Below are positions 20,792 through 28,598 of a DNA stretch of 38,079 nt, piece after piece. Every line of letters begins with the position of its first letter. Position 1 is the first letter of the stretch. The notes under the pieces were generated by a model. It had not been told where the DNA came from. It saw only the letters and a list, made by a program, of their open reading frames with translations, and ran no database searches. Source of the DNA: Streptomyces sp. MH60 (GTDB lineage: Bacteria > Actinomycetota > Actinomycetes > Streptomycetales > Streptomycetaceae); assembly GCF_002939385.1 (NCBI RefSeq), contig NZ_MULI01000069.1, positions 1 through 38,079 of the forward strand, given 5' to 3'. Both the position numbers and the translations under genes were made by a program.

Positions 20792-23253
20792 CGCCGGGGT
20801 GTGACGGGGATGCCGGCGACCGTGCCGGCGGTGGTGCCCGTACCGTCGGAGTCGCCGCCGCCCGCGCCGCTGGAGTCCCCGCCGCCCGGCCCCGTACCCC
20901 CGTTCGAGGAGTCGTCGCCGCCTCCGTCGCCGCCGCCCGTGGGGCCCGGCTCGGTGCTGGCGCCGCCCGTGGTGGGGGTGCCGCCGCCGGTCGACGGCGG
21001 GTCGGACTCGGTGCCGCCGGAGTCGCCGGGCGGGGTGCTGCCGCCGGAGTCGCCCGGGGTCTCGGTGCCGGAGCCGTTCTCGTCGCCGGTGGAGTTCTCG
21101 TCGGGCTCGCCGCTGCCGCTCTCGTCGCCGTCGCCCGGTTCGTCCGAGGCGTCGCCGGACGGGGGCGCGGTGACGTCGGCGCCGTCCTGGAGCTGGAGGT
21201 CGAAGCCGCTGACCGGCTCGCCCTTGAGGGCGTTGCGGGTGTACTGGCCCCAGATCTCGGCGGGGGCGCCGCCGCCGTTGACGCGGGCGAGGCCCATGGC
21301 GCCGTAGAGGGGCTTGTGGGCGGCGGTCTTGGGGTCCTGGCCCATGACGGCGACCACGGTGGCGAGGTCCGGGGTGTAGCCGGCGAACCAGGCGGCCGTG
21401 TCCTCCTCGGCGGTGCCGGTCTTGCCGGCGGCGGGGCGGCCGGCGGCCTGGGCGGCGGTGGCGGTGCCGTTCTGGACGACGCTGCGCAGGACGGACGTGG
21501 TGGTGTCGGCGGCCTCGCGGCTGACGGCCTGGTGCTCGCGCCGCTCGGGCAGTTCGACCTCCTGCTTGCCGTCCTTCATGACCTTCTCGACCAGCGTGTA
21601 GGTGCCGTGCCTGCCGTGGTTGGCCAGGGTGGCGTAGGCCTCGGCCATGTCGAGGGGGCTGGCGGTGGCGACGCCGAGGGCGATGGAGGGGGAGGGGGTC
21701 AGCTCGGGGGTGTTCTTGGAGAGTCCGAGGTCGATCGCGGTCTGCTTGACCTTGTCGGAGCCGACGTCGACGGCCATCTGGGCGTACACGGCGTTGATGG
21801 ACTTGTCGGTGGCCTCGCGGACGGTGACGTGGCCGTAGTCGCGGTGGTCCTCGTTCTCGGGGGCGTAGCGGCCGCCGTCCCAGCCCTGGACGGGGCGTTC
21901 GCTGGTGCCGTCGTAGCGCGTGTTCGGGTTGATCGTGTCGCCGCTCTGCGTCTCGGAGTGGTTCTCGACGGCGGAGGTGAACACGAAGGGCTTGAAGGTG
22001 GAGCCGACCTGGAAGTCGCGGCGGACGGCGTTGGGTGTGTACTGCTTGACGTAGTCGATGCCGTTGTACATCGCGACGACCTTGCCGGTCTTCGGGTCGA
22101 CGGAGGCACCGCCGGCGCGGACGTAGGTGTCGACCTTGCGTTCCTTCTTGTCCAGCTGGGACATCAGCTTGTCGTCGACGGCCTTGACGAAGGCGTCCTG
22201 CTTGTCCTTCTGGAGGGTGGTGGTGATGCGGTAGCCACCGCGGCCGAGTTCCTCCTCGTCGACGATGCCGTTCTCGGTCAGGTAGTTCTTGACGATGTTG
22301 ACGACGTAGCCGCGCTGCCCGGACATGTTGGTGGAGACGGTGGACTGCTTGGGCTTGGGGAACTTCGCGGCGGCGCGGTCGGTGGGGCTGAGCCAGCCCT
22401 TGTCCACCATGCCGTTCATGACGTAGTTCCAGCGGGCCTCGGCGGCGGGCTTGTTCTCGGGGTGGGCGACGACGTCGTACTGGCTGGGGGCGTTGAGCAG
22501 GGAGGCGAGGTAGGCGCCCTGGGCGGCGGTGAGGTCCTTGGCGTCGACGCCGAAGTACGCCTGGGCGGCGGCCTGGATGCCGTAGGCGCCGCGGCCGAAG
22601 AAGCTGGTGTTGAGGTAGCCCTCGAGGATCTCGCTCTTGCTCTTCTCCCGGTCGAGCTTGATCGAGATGAAGAACTCCTTCACCTTGCGGGTGACGGTCT
22701 GCTCCTGGCCCAGGTAGTAGTTCTTGACGTACTGCTGGGTGATCGTGGAGCCGGACTGCTTGCCCTTGCCGGTGGCGGTGTTCCAGCCGGCCCGGACCAT
22801 CGCCCCGGGGTCGATGGCGGACTCGGTGTAGAAGTCGCGGTCCTCGGCGGCGAGGACGGCGTGCTGGGCGTCCTTGGAGATGCGGGCGAGGCCGACGCTC
22901 TCGCGGTTGACCTCGCCGTCGCGGGCCAGGACGCTGCCGTCGGCGTAGAGGTAGACGTTGGACTGCTTGGTGGCGAGCGCGTTGGCCGGGGGGATCTGCA
23001 CGAGGTGGTAGCCGAGGAAGAAGCCGCCGACGATCAGCAGGAGGCCGACGACGACGGTGCTCAGCGTGATGCGCCAGGTGGGGATCAGACGGCGCCATCC
23101 GGTGCGCTTGGGCCGCTTGGGCTTCTTCGCCTTTCCGGACGCGTCCGGCGTTCCCGGTGCTCCGGGCTCCGCCGTGTGCCCCTCGCCGGCCGCCTGTGGC
23201 TCTCTCGGGGACCATCCCTGGTTCGGCGGCTGCGGCTGCGGCTCGTCGCTCAT
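20785..23253 (-). CDS. Class A penicillin-binding protein (bifunctional transglycosylase/transpeptidase)
   Basis: 822 residues from ATG 23253; an in-frame GTG at 23262 is an alternative start nearer the AGGAG site. The order is a cytosolic Pro/Lys-rich arm (1-60), one transmembrane helix (about 62-84), a glycosyltransferase-51 domain with catalytic E137 (AAEDRDFYTE) and GSTITQQYVKNYYLG, and a transpeptidase domain with S418-x-x-K421 (GSTFKPF), S485-x-N487 (SINAVYA) and K611-T-G-T614. From about 700 a Gly/Ser/Asp/Glu/Pro/Thr-rich tail of some 120 residues follows. It builds peptidoglycan outside the membrane. The Streptomyces genome will carry several such genes; this copy's specific role is not known. 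It is divergent from the ABC exporter. Confidence 0.95.
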   Translation of the reverse strand: MSDEPQPQPPNQGWSPREPQAAGEGHTAEPGAPGTPDASGKAKKPKRPKRTGWRRLIPTWRITLSTVVVGLLLIVGGFFLGYHLVQIPPANALATKQSNVYLYADGSVLARDGEVNRESVGLARISKDAQHAVLAAEDRDFYTESAIDPGAMVRAGWNTATGKGKQSGSTITQQYVKNYYLGQEQTVTRKVKEFFISIKLDREKSKSEILEGYLNTSFFGRGAYGIQAAAQAYFGVDAKDLTAAQGAYLASLLNAPSQYDVVAHPENKPAAEARWNYVMNGMVDKGWLSPTDRAAAKFPKPKQSTVSTNMSGQRGYVVNIVKNYLTENGIVDEEELGRGGYRITTTLQKDKQDAFVKAVDDKLMSQLDKKERKVDTYVRAGGASVDPKTGKVVAMYNGIDYVKQYTPNAVRRDFQVGSTFKPFVFTSAVENHSETQSGDTINPNTRYDGTSERPVQGWDGGRYAPENEDHRDYGHVTVREATDKSINAVYAQMAVDVGSDKVKQTAIDLGLSKNTPELTPSPSIALGVATASPLDMAEAYATLANHGRHGTYTLVEKVMKDGKQEVELPERREHQAVSREAADTTTSVLRSVVQNGTATAAQAAGRPAAGKTGTAEEDTAAWFAGYTPDLATVVAVMGQDPKTAAHKPLYGAMGLARVNGGGAPAEIWGQYTRNALKGEPVSGFDLQLQDGADVTAPPSGDASDEPGDGDESGSGEPDENSTGDENGSGTETPGDSGGSTPPGDSGGTESDPPSTGGGTPTTGGASTEPGPTGGGDGGGDDSSNGGTGPGGGDSSGAGGGDSDGTGTTAGTVAGIPVTPRRQ

Positions 23254-23406
23254 CTCGTGCACGGACTCCTGTTTCGGCTTCTGCTTCGCTTCGTACGGTT
23301 TTCGGAACGTCTGAGTTCTTCTGAAGAAGACTCTCGCACCGTGGGTTCCGTTCCCACTCGACGGCACACCCGTGAAATTCCGTGGCAGAGGCCCCCTCGG
23401 GCGCAC

Positions 23407-23412
23407 TAGGCT
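23407..23412 (+). promoter_or_regulatory. Candidate -10 of the ABC exporter operon
   Basis: TAGGCT lies 34 nt before the GTG at 23446, giving a short leader of about 27 nt that includes a GGAGGGGGG ribosome site. The -35 is not clear. Confidence 0.4.
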
Positions 23413-23445
23413 CCTGCGCTTTGGTGCCGGTCGGAGGGGGGAGCA

Positions 23446-24252
23446 GTGCGTACGGGCTCGGGGCGGTTGTACGTGGCCGTCGCGGCGGGTGGATTCCGAC
23501 GGTACGCGACCTATCGGGCGGCCACCGCCGCCGGGGTGTTCACCAACACCGTCTTCGGACTGATCCTGGTGTACACCTACCTGGCGCTGTGGGACGAGAA
23601 GCCGCAGCTCGGCGGGTACGACCAGGCGCAGGCCGTGACCTTCGTGTGGCTGGGGCAGGCGCTGCTGGCGGCGCTGGCGATCGGGGGCGGCGGGTTCGAG
23701 GACGAGCTGATGGAGCGCATCCGTTCGGGTGATGTGGCCGTCGATCTGTACCGGCCCGCGGACCTCCAGCTGTGGTGGCTGGCGGCGGACGTGGGCCGGG
23801 CGCTGTTCCAGCTGCTGGGCCGCGGGGTGGTGCCGTTCGTGTTCGGGTCGTTGTTCTTCCCGGTGGCGCTGCCGCGGGAGGCGTCCGTGTGGGCGGCGTT
23901 CCTGGTGACGCTGCTGCTGGCGATGCTGGTGGGTTTCGCGCTGCGCTATCTGGTGGCGCTGTCGGCGTTCTGGCTGCTGGACGGCACCGGGGTGACGCAG
24001 ATGGCGTGGCTGGCGGGCCTGTTCTGCTCGGGGATGCTGCTGCCGCTGAACGTGTTCCCGGGGGTGCTCGGCGAGGTGGTGCGGGCGCTGCCGTGGTCGT
24101 CGCTGCTCCAGGCTCCGGCGGATGTGCTGCTGGGGGAGGCGGATCCGCTGGGGACGTATCTCTTCCAGGCGTCCTGGGCGGTGGCGCTGCTGGCGCTGGG
24201 CCGGCTGGTGCAGTCGGCGGCGACGCGACGGGTGGTGGTCCAGGGTGGCTGA
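23446..24252 (+). CDS. ABC-2 type exporter permease (first subunit)
   Basis: 268 residues from GTG 23446. It has about six hydrophobic helices (for example VFTNTVFGLILVYTYLALW, LLLAMLVGFALRYLVALSAF, AWLAGLFCSGMLLPLNVFPG) and a short amphipathic cytosolic segment (DELMERIRSGDVAVDLYRPA) recognisable as the element common to the COG4587/COG3694 permeases. It overlaps the next gene by 8 bp, so the two are translationally coupled and probably form the heterodimeric channel with the ATPase encoded third. Such systems are of unknown substrate; the neighbouring penicillin-binding protein and LiaF-like gene hint at an envelope role, without proof. Confidence 0.86.
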   Translation: MRTGSGRLYVAVAAGGFRRYATYRAATAAGVFTNTVFGLILVYTYLALWDEKPQLGGYDQAQAVTFVWLGQALLAALAIGGGGFEDELMERIRSGDVAVDLYRPADLQLWWLAADVGRALFQLLGRGVVPFVFGSLFFPVALPREASVWAAFLVTLLLAMLVGFALRYLVALSAFWLLDGTGVTQMAWLAGLFCSGMLLPLNVFPGVLGEVVRALPWSSLLQAPADVLLGEADPLGTYLFQASWAVALLALGRLVQSAATRRVVVQGG

Positions 24253-25087
24253 GGCGGCCGAGACGGAGGTGCGGCGCGGGCGGGTCGTCGAGGGGGTGCG
24301 CGCGTACGGGCTGATCGCCGGGATGTGGATCAGGTCGACGATGGCGTACCGGACGTCCTTCGCGCTGACGACGTTCGGGAACTTCGCGATGACCGCGCTG
24401 GACTTCGTGGCGATCCTGCTGATGTTCTCCCGGGTGGACGCGCTGGGCGGCTGGTCGCTGCCCGAGGTGGCGTTCCTGTACGGGCTGTCCGGGGTGTCCT
24501 TCGGGCTGGCGGACCTGTCGATCGGCTCGATGGAGCGGCTGGGGCGCCGGGTGCGGGACGGCACGCTGGACACGCTGCTGGTGCGTCCGGTGCCGGTGCT
24601 GGCGCAGGTGGCGGCGGACCGGTTCGGGCTGCGCCGGCTCGGCCGGGTGGTGCAGGGGCTGCTGGTGCTCGGGTACGCGCTGGTGGTCGTCGACGTCGAC
24701 TGGACGGCGGGGAAGCTGCTGCTGATGCCGGTGGCGGTGCTCAGCGGGGCGGGGATCTTCTGCGCGGTGTTCGTGGCGGCGGCGGCGTTCCAGTTCGTGG
24801 CGCAGGACGCCTCGGAGGTGTCCAACGCCTTCACCTACGGCGGTACGACGATGCTGCAGTACCCGCCGACGGTGTTCGCGCTGGACCTGGTGCGCGGGGC
24901 GACGTTCGTGGTGCCGCTGGCGTTCGTGAACTGGCTGCCGGCGAGCTATGTGCTGGGGCGGCCGTACCCGCTGGACCTGCCCGGGTGGGTGGCGTTCACG
25001 CCGCCGCTGGTGGCCGCGGCCTGCTGTGTGCCGGCGGGGCTGGCCTGGCGGGCGGGTCTGCGTTCCTACCGGAGTACGGGGAGCTGA
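24245..25087 (+). CDS. ABC-2 type exporter permease (second subunit)
   Basis: 280 residues from GTG 24245, chosen because it overlaps the upstream stop by 8 bp; longer in-frame starts are Trp/Arg-rich and not protein-like. Six helices are seen after a basic arm (for example ALTTFGNFAMTALDFVAILLMF, LPEVAFLYGLSGVSFGLADL). The cytosolic segment SMERLGRRVRDGTLDTLLVRPVP corresponds to the COG3694-type element (a basic helix followed by LDTLLVRP). The upstream permease is its likely partner. The stop is 5 bp before the ATPase gene start at 25093. Confidence 0.87.
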   Translation: MAEAAETEVRRGRVVEGVRAYGLIAGMWIRSTMAYRTSFALTTFGNFAMTALDFVAILLMFSRVDALGGWSLPEVAFLYGLSGVSFGLADLSIGSMERLGRRVRDGTLDTLLVRPVPVLAQVAADRFGLRRLGRVVQGLLVLGYALVVVDVDWTAGKLLLMPVAVLSGAGIFCAVFVAAAAFQFVAQDASEVSNAFTYGGTTMLQYPPTVFALDLVRGATFVVPLAFVNWLPASYVLGRPYPLDLPGWVAFTPPLVAAACCVPAGLAWRAGLRSYRSTGS

Positions 25088-25092
25088 CGGAG

Positions 25093-26166
25093 ATGGCGGA
25101 GAGGGCGGAGATGGCGGAGTCCGGGACGGGGACGGATACGGATACCGGTACGGGGACGGGGACGGACAAGGGGAGGGAGGCTTCGGCGGCGGTGGGCGCG
25201 GCGGGGGCCTTCATCGAGCTGGACGGCGTCGAGAAGGTCTTCGAGGTGCGCAAGAAGGCCGGGTTCCTGAAGCGGGAGCGGCGGCAGGTGCGGGCCGTGG
25301 ACGGGCTGTCGTTCACGGTGTCGCGCGGCGAGATGGTCGGCTACATCGGCCCGAACGGCGCCGGGAAGTCGACGACGATCAAGATGCTCACCGGCATCCT
25401 GACGCCCAGCGGCGGGCGGCTGCGGGTGGCCGGCGTCGACCCTTCCCGGGAGCGGACCCGGCTGGCGCACCGCATCGGGGTGGTCTTCGGGCAGCGGACG
25501 ACGCTGTGGTGGGACCTGCCGCTGATCGACTCCTACCGGCTGATGCACCGCATGTACCGCATCCCGGACGCCCGCTACCGCGACAACCTGGACCGCTGCG
25601 TCGAACTCCTCCAGCTCCAGGAACTGCTGGACGTGCCGGTGCGGCAACTGTCGCTCGGCCAGCGGATGCGCGGCGACATCGCGGCGGCGCTGCTGCACGA
25701 CCCGGAGGTGCTGTACCTGGACGAGCCGACGATCGGCCTGGACGTGGTCTCCAAGGCCAAGGTGCGGGGGTTCCTGCGGGACTTGAACGCCGAGCGCGGC
25801 ACGACGGTGCTGCTGACCACGCACGATCTCCAGGACATCGAGCAGCTCTGCTCGCGCGTGATGGTCATCGACCACGGGCGGCTGATGTACGACGGTCCCC
25901 TGGACGGCCTGCACGAGGCGGGGGAGAGCGAACGCACCCTGGTGGTGGACCTGGAACGGGAGTTGCCCCCGATCCAGGCGCCGGAGCCCGCGCGGGTGGT
26001 GCGGGTGGAGGGGCCGCGGCAGTGGCTGGCGTTCCCGGCGGCGGCGTCGGCGGCCGGGCTGGTGGCGCGGATCGCGGCGGAGTATCCGCTGGTGGACCTG
26101 TCGGTGCGGGAGCCGGACATCGAGTCGGTGATCGCGAAGATGTACGCGGAACGCGCGGGCGCGTAG
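25093..26166 (+). CDS. ABC exporter ATPase (COG4586 type)
   Basis: 357 residues from ATG 25093; an in-frame ATG at 25111 is an alternative. Residues 1-40 are a flexible Thr/Gly/Asp-rich arm encoded by hexanucleotide repeats. The nucleotide-binding domain has Walker A GPNGAGKST, a Q-loop in FGQRTTLWWDLPL, the signature LSLGQRMRGDIAAALLHDPE, Walker B VLYLDEPTIGLD and the H-loop TTHDLQDIEQLC. The C-terminal 80 residues form a regulatory extension. The TTLWWDLP sequence is the mark of COG4586. It powers the two permeases upstream. Confidence 0.94.
   Translation: MAERAEMAESGTGTDTDTGTGTGTDKGREASAAVGAAGAFIELDGVEKVFEVRKKAGFLKRERRQVRAVDGLSFTVSRGEMVGYIGPNGAGKSTTIKMLTGILTPSGGRLRVAGVDPSRERTRLAHRIGVVFGQRTTLWWDLPLIDSYRLMHRMYRIPDARYRDNLDRCVELLQLQELLDVPVRQLSLGQRMRGDIAAALLHDPEVLYLDEPTIGLDVVSKAKVRGFLRDLNAERGTTVLLTTHDLQDIEQLCSRVMVIDHGRLMYDGPLDGLHEAGESERTLVVDLERELPPIQAPEPARVVRVEGPRQWLAFPAAASAAGLVARIAAEYPLVDLSVREPDIESVIAKMYAERAGA
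25123..25164 (+). repeat. Seven-unit hexanucleotide tandem repeat in the ABC ATPase gene
   Basis: Seven 6-bp units occur in frame: GGGACG, GGGACG, GATACG, GATACC, GGTACG, GGGACG, GGGACG. They encode alternating Gly/Asp-Thr pairs. Copy-number changes would add or remove two residues without shifting the frame. Confidence 0.85.
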
Positions 26167-26186
26167 TGCCGGGCGCGGTGACCTCG

Positions 26187-26192
26187 TAGGCT
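26187..26192 (+). promoter_or_regulatory. -10 box of the DUF1707 gene (probable leaderless mRNA)
   Basis: TAGGCT lies 7 nt before the ATG at 26200. It implies an independent transcript start although the ABC ATPase stop is only 33 bp upstream. Confidence 0.5.
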
Positions 26193-26199
26193 GCTGTAC

Positions 26200-27015
26200 A
26201 TGACCGACGACGCCCCGGAACTCCGCGCCTCCGACGCCGACCGTGAACGAGTCGCCGAGGTCCTGCGCGACGCCCTCGCCGAGGGGCGGCTGGACATGAC
26301 CGAGTTCGAGGAGCGGCTGGACGCCACCTACAAGGCGCGGACGTACGGGGAGCTGGCGCCGATCACCCGGGACCTGCCGGTCGGCGCGGGGGCCGCGGCG
26401 CCCCGGGTGTCGATGACCAAGGAGCCCGTGCGGGACGGGGGCTGGGCGGGGCGGATCACCGGCGCGGAGGGTTCGTCGACCTGGGCGGTCGCCGTGATGT
26501 CCGGCTTCCAGCGCAAGGGGCGCTGGACGGTGCCGAGGCGGTTCAACTGCTTCGCGTTCTGGGGCGGCGGGGACATCGACCTGCGCGAGGCGGACTTCTC
26601 GGCCGGCGAGGTCGTGATCAACTGCGTCGCGATCATGGGCGGGATGCAGGTGATCGTGCCGCCGGGCGTCGAGGTCGTCGTGCGCGGCATCGGCATCATG
26701 GGCGGCTTCGACCACAGTGAGGAGGGCGTCCCGGGCGATCCGGGCGCCCCGCGCGTGGTCGTGACGGGCTTCGCCTTCTGGGGCGGCGTCGGCGTCGAGC
26801 GCAAGGTGACGCGGGCGGAGCGGGAGCGGCTGAGGGAGGAGCGCCGGCAGGAGAAGCTGGAGCGCCGCCAGGAGCGGGGGCGGGAACGGCTGGAGCGCCG
26901 TTCGGACCGCAAGGAACTGGACGCCTCCCGCCACGACCTCCACGACCTGCACGGCGGGGACCGCGAACGCGAACGAGAGCTGGAGCGGGAACGCGACCGA
27001 CGCCGGGACGGCTGA
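26200..27015 (+). CDS. DUF1707 and LiaF-like C-terminal domain protein
   Basis: 271 residues. Residues 5-60 are the DUF1707 motif (ELRASDADRERVAEVLRDALAEGRLDMTEFEERL and YKARTYGELAPITRDLP), a small helical domain often found at the N-terminus of actinobacterial envelope proteins. Residues about 90-200 have repeated beta strands (GRWTVPRRFNCFAFWGGGDIDLREA, VVINCVAIMGGMQVIVPPGVEVVVRGIGIMGG), resembling the LiaF C-terminal cell-wall-active-antibiotic-response domain. No transmembrane helix separates them. The last 75 residues are a highly charged Arg/Glu coiled-coil-like tail. It follows the ABC exporter and may sense or respond to envelope stress. Confidence 0.86.
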   Translation: MTDDAPELRASDADRERVAEVLRDALAEGRLDMTEFEERLDATYKARTYGELAPITRDLPVGAGAAAPRVSMTKEPVRDGGWAGRITGAEGSSTWAVAVMSGFQRKGRWTVPRRFNCFAFWGGGDIDLREADFSAGEVVINCVAIMGGMQVIVPPGVEVVVRGIGIMGGFDHSEEGVPGDPGAPRVVVTGFAFWGGVGVERKVTRAERERLREERRQEKLERRQERGRERLERRSDRKELDASRHDLHDLHGGDRERERELERERDRRRDG

Positions 27016-27034
27016 GCGCGCCCCGGCCGGTGAG

Positions 27035-28399
27035 CTACGCCGCCACCGGCGCCGCGCCCTTCAGCGCGTCCAGGTCGAGGAACCGGCCCATGCGCGCGTA
27101 CCCCTTGTCGCTGGGGTGCAGGTGGTCGCCGCTGTCGTAGTCGGAGCGCAGCCTGCGCGGGTCGTACGGGTCGCGCAGGGCCTTGTCGAAGTCGACGACC
27201 GTGTCGAAGACCCGGCCGGAGCGGATCTCCTCGTTGACCTCCTGCCGCATCGCCTCGCGGGCCTTCGTGTGGCCGCGGTGGCCGCCGAACGGCATGATCG
27301 TCGCCCCCACCACCCGCAGCCCGCGGGCGTGCGCCTGGTCGACGAGGGTGCGCAGGCCGGTGAGGATGCCGTCCCGGTCGGCGAGTTCCGGGCTGTTCAG
27401 GATGTCGTTGACGCCGAGGACGATGACGACGGCCTTGACGTTGGTGCGCTCCAGCACGTCGCGTTCGAAACGGCTCAGCCCGCTCGGGTTGTCGGCCGGG
27501 CGGCCCGGCCTGCTGGTCAGGATCCGGTTGCCGCTGATGCCCTCGTTCACGACGCTGTAGCGGGGCGTGTCCCGGCCGGTGCCGGCCGCCTCGTGGAGGC
27601 GCGCGGCGAGGATGTCGGTCCAGCGGTGGTTGGCGTCGGTCTCGGCGCCGAGGCCGTCGGTGATCGAGTCGCCGAACGCCACCAGCGTGCCGTCGGCCTC
27701 GTGGCTCAGCACGTCCAGCGCGGTCAGGTAGCGCCAGTACGGCGTGGGCGTGGTGTACGCGACGGCGGTGACGTCGGCCGTGCGGTCGCCGTCGGCGAGG
27801 TAGCTGGTCTGGCGGGCCTGCGGGTGGTAGGTCACCGGCCCGGACGGGACCGGGGAGTACGTGGTGACCAGGACGTTCGCCCCGTAGGGGATGGCGATGC
27901 GGGCGATGTCGCTCATCACCTGACCGCCCGCCGGGATGATCACCCGGGTGTTGCCGCCGAAGGTCAGTACGCGCATGGTGTCGGCGATCGCGGCGGCCGT
28001 GTCGGGTCCCGCGGCCACGGCGATCGAGGCGTGCGTGACGGTCAGCGGCGACTGGCCGTACAGGTTGGACAGGGTGATCCGCGCGCTGGTGCCGCCGACC
28101 GAGGTGTGTACGACGTTGCGCACGGAGCGGCCCGCCATGCCGGTCGTCTCGGTGCCCGGCTCGGCCGCGGCCGGTGCGGTGGCCCAGGCGCCCACCCAGG
28201 CGCCGGTGGAGGCGGGGGCGGCGTCACCCCGTGGGAGACGGCCTCCGGCCTGCAGTGCGTGGTCCCTGGTGCCGTCGTCCGCGGACGCTCCGGCGAATAT
28301 GGCCGCGGAGATCGCCACTATCAGGGTGACGATCGCCGCGAGCAGGGCACGGTGCTTGGTGGGAGGCACCCCCGCACCCCCGTCACGACCCCGGGTCAT
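27035..28399 (-). CDS. Secreted SGNH/GDSL-family hydrolase
   Basis: 454 residues from ATG 28399; a longer frame is possible but lacks the signal start. After a basic N-terminus a hydrophobic segment (residues 18-36, LLAAIVTLIVAISAAIFAG) serves as signal or anchor. The SGNH blocks are visible: VAFGDSITDGLG (block I, nucleophile Ser), GISGNRIL (block II Gly), VIVLGVNDILN (block III Asn), and DHLHPSDKGYARMG (catalytic Asp and His, block V). An N-terminal extension of about 200 residues with beta-rich sequence precedes the hydrolase core. It is likely an extracellular esterase or lipase; the substrate is unknown. It converges on the DUF1707 gene. Confidence 0.9.
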   Translation of the reverse strand: MTRGRDGGAGVPPTKHRALLAAIVTLIVAISAAIFAGASADDGTRDHALQAGGRLPRGDAAPASTGAWVGAWATAPAAAEPGTETTGMAGRSVRNVVHTSVGGTSARITLSNLYGQSPLTVTHASIAVAAGPDTAAAIADTMRVLTFGGNTRVIIPAGGQVMSDIARIAIPYGANVLVTTYSPVPSGPVTYHPQARQTSYLADGDRTADVTAVAYTTPTPYWRYLTALDVLSHEADGTLVAFGDSITDGLGAETDANHRWTDILAARLHEAAGTGRDTPRYSVVNEGISGNRILTSRPGRPADNPSGLSRFERDVLERTNVKAVVIVLGVNDILNSPELADRDGILTGLRTLVDQAHARGLRVVGATIMPFGGHRGHTKAREAMRQEVNEEIRSGRVFDTVVDFDKALRDPYDPRRLRSDYDSGDHLHPSDKGYARMGRFLDLDALKGAAPVAA

Positions 28400-28598
28400 G
28401 CTGTTCTGTTCTCCTCGGGCGAGGGGAGCCCCGAGGCTCCGGTCCGATGAACCCATGATGCGTCATGGGCGGAGGAAAGGCCGCGGGAGCCCCGGACGTT
28501 CCCTCTCCCGGGACAGACGCCGGGAACTTGTGTTCCGTTCCGGGAGTCGGTCAGGAAGGGACAATGTGTGAGGGACGTATCAGCGAACGGTGGAGCGG

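Noticed and set aside
23254..24834. N-terminal extension of the penicillin-binding protein
   Set aside because: The frame stays open upstream but contains Arg/Pro-rich antisense of the ABC permease; the ATG at 23253 precedes the recognisable protein.
27026..27050. 7-bp hairpin GCCGGTG/CACCGGC between DUF1707 and SGNH genes
   Set aside because: The stem is short and its right arm lies inside the SGNH coding end; it is weak evidence for a terminator.
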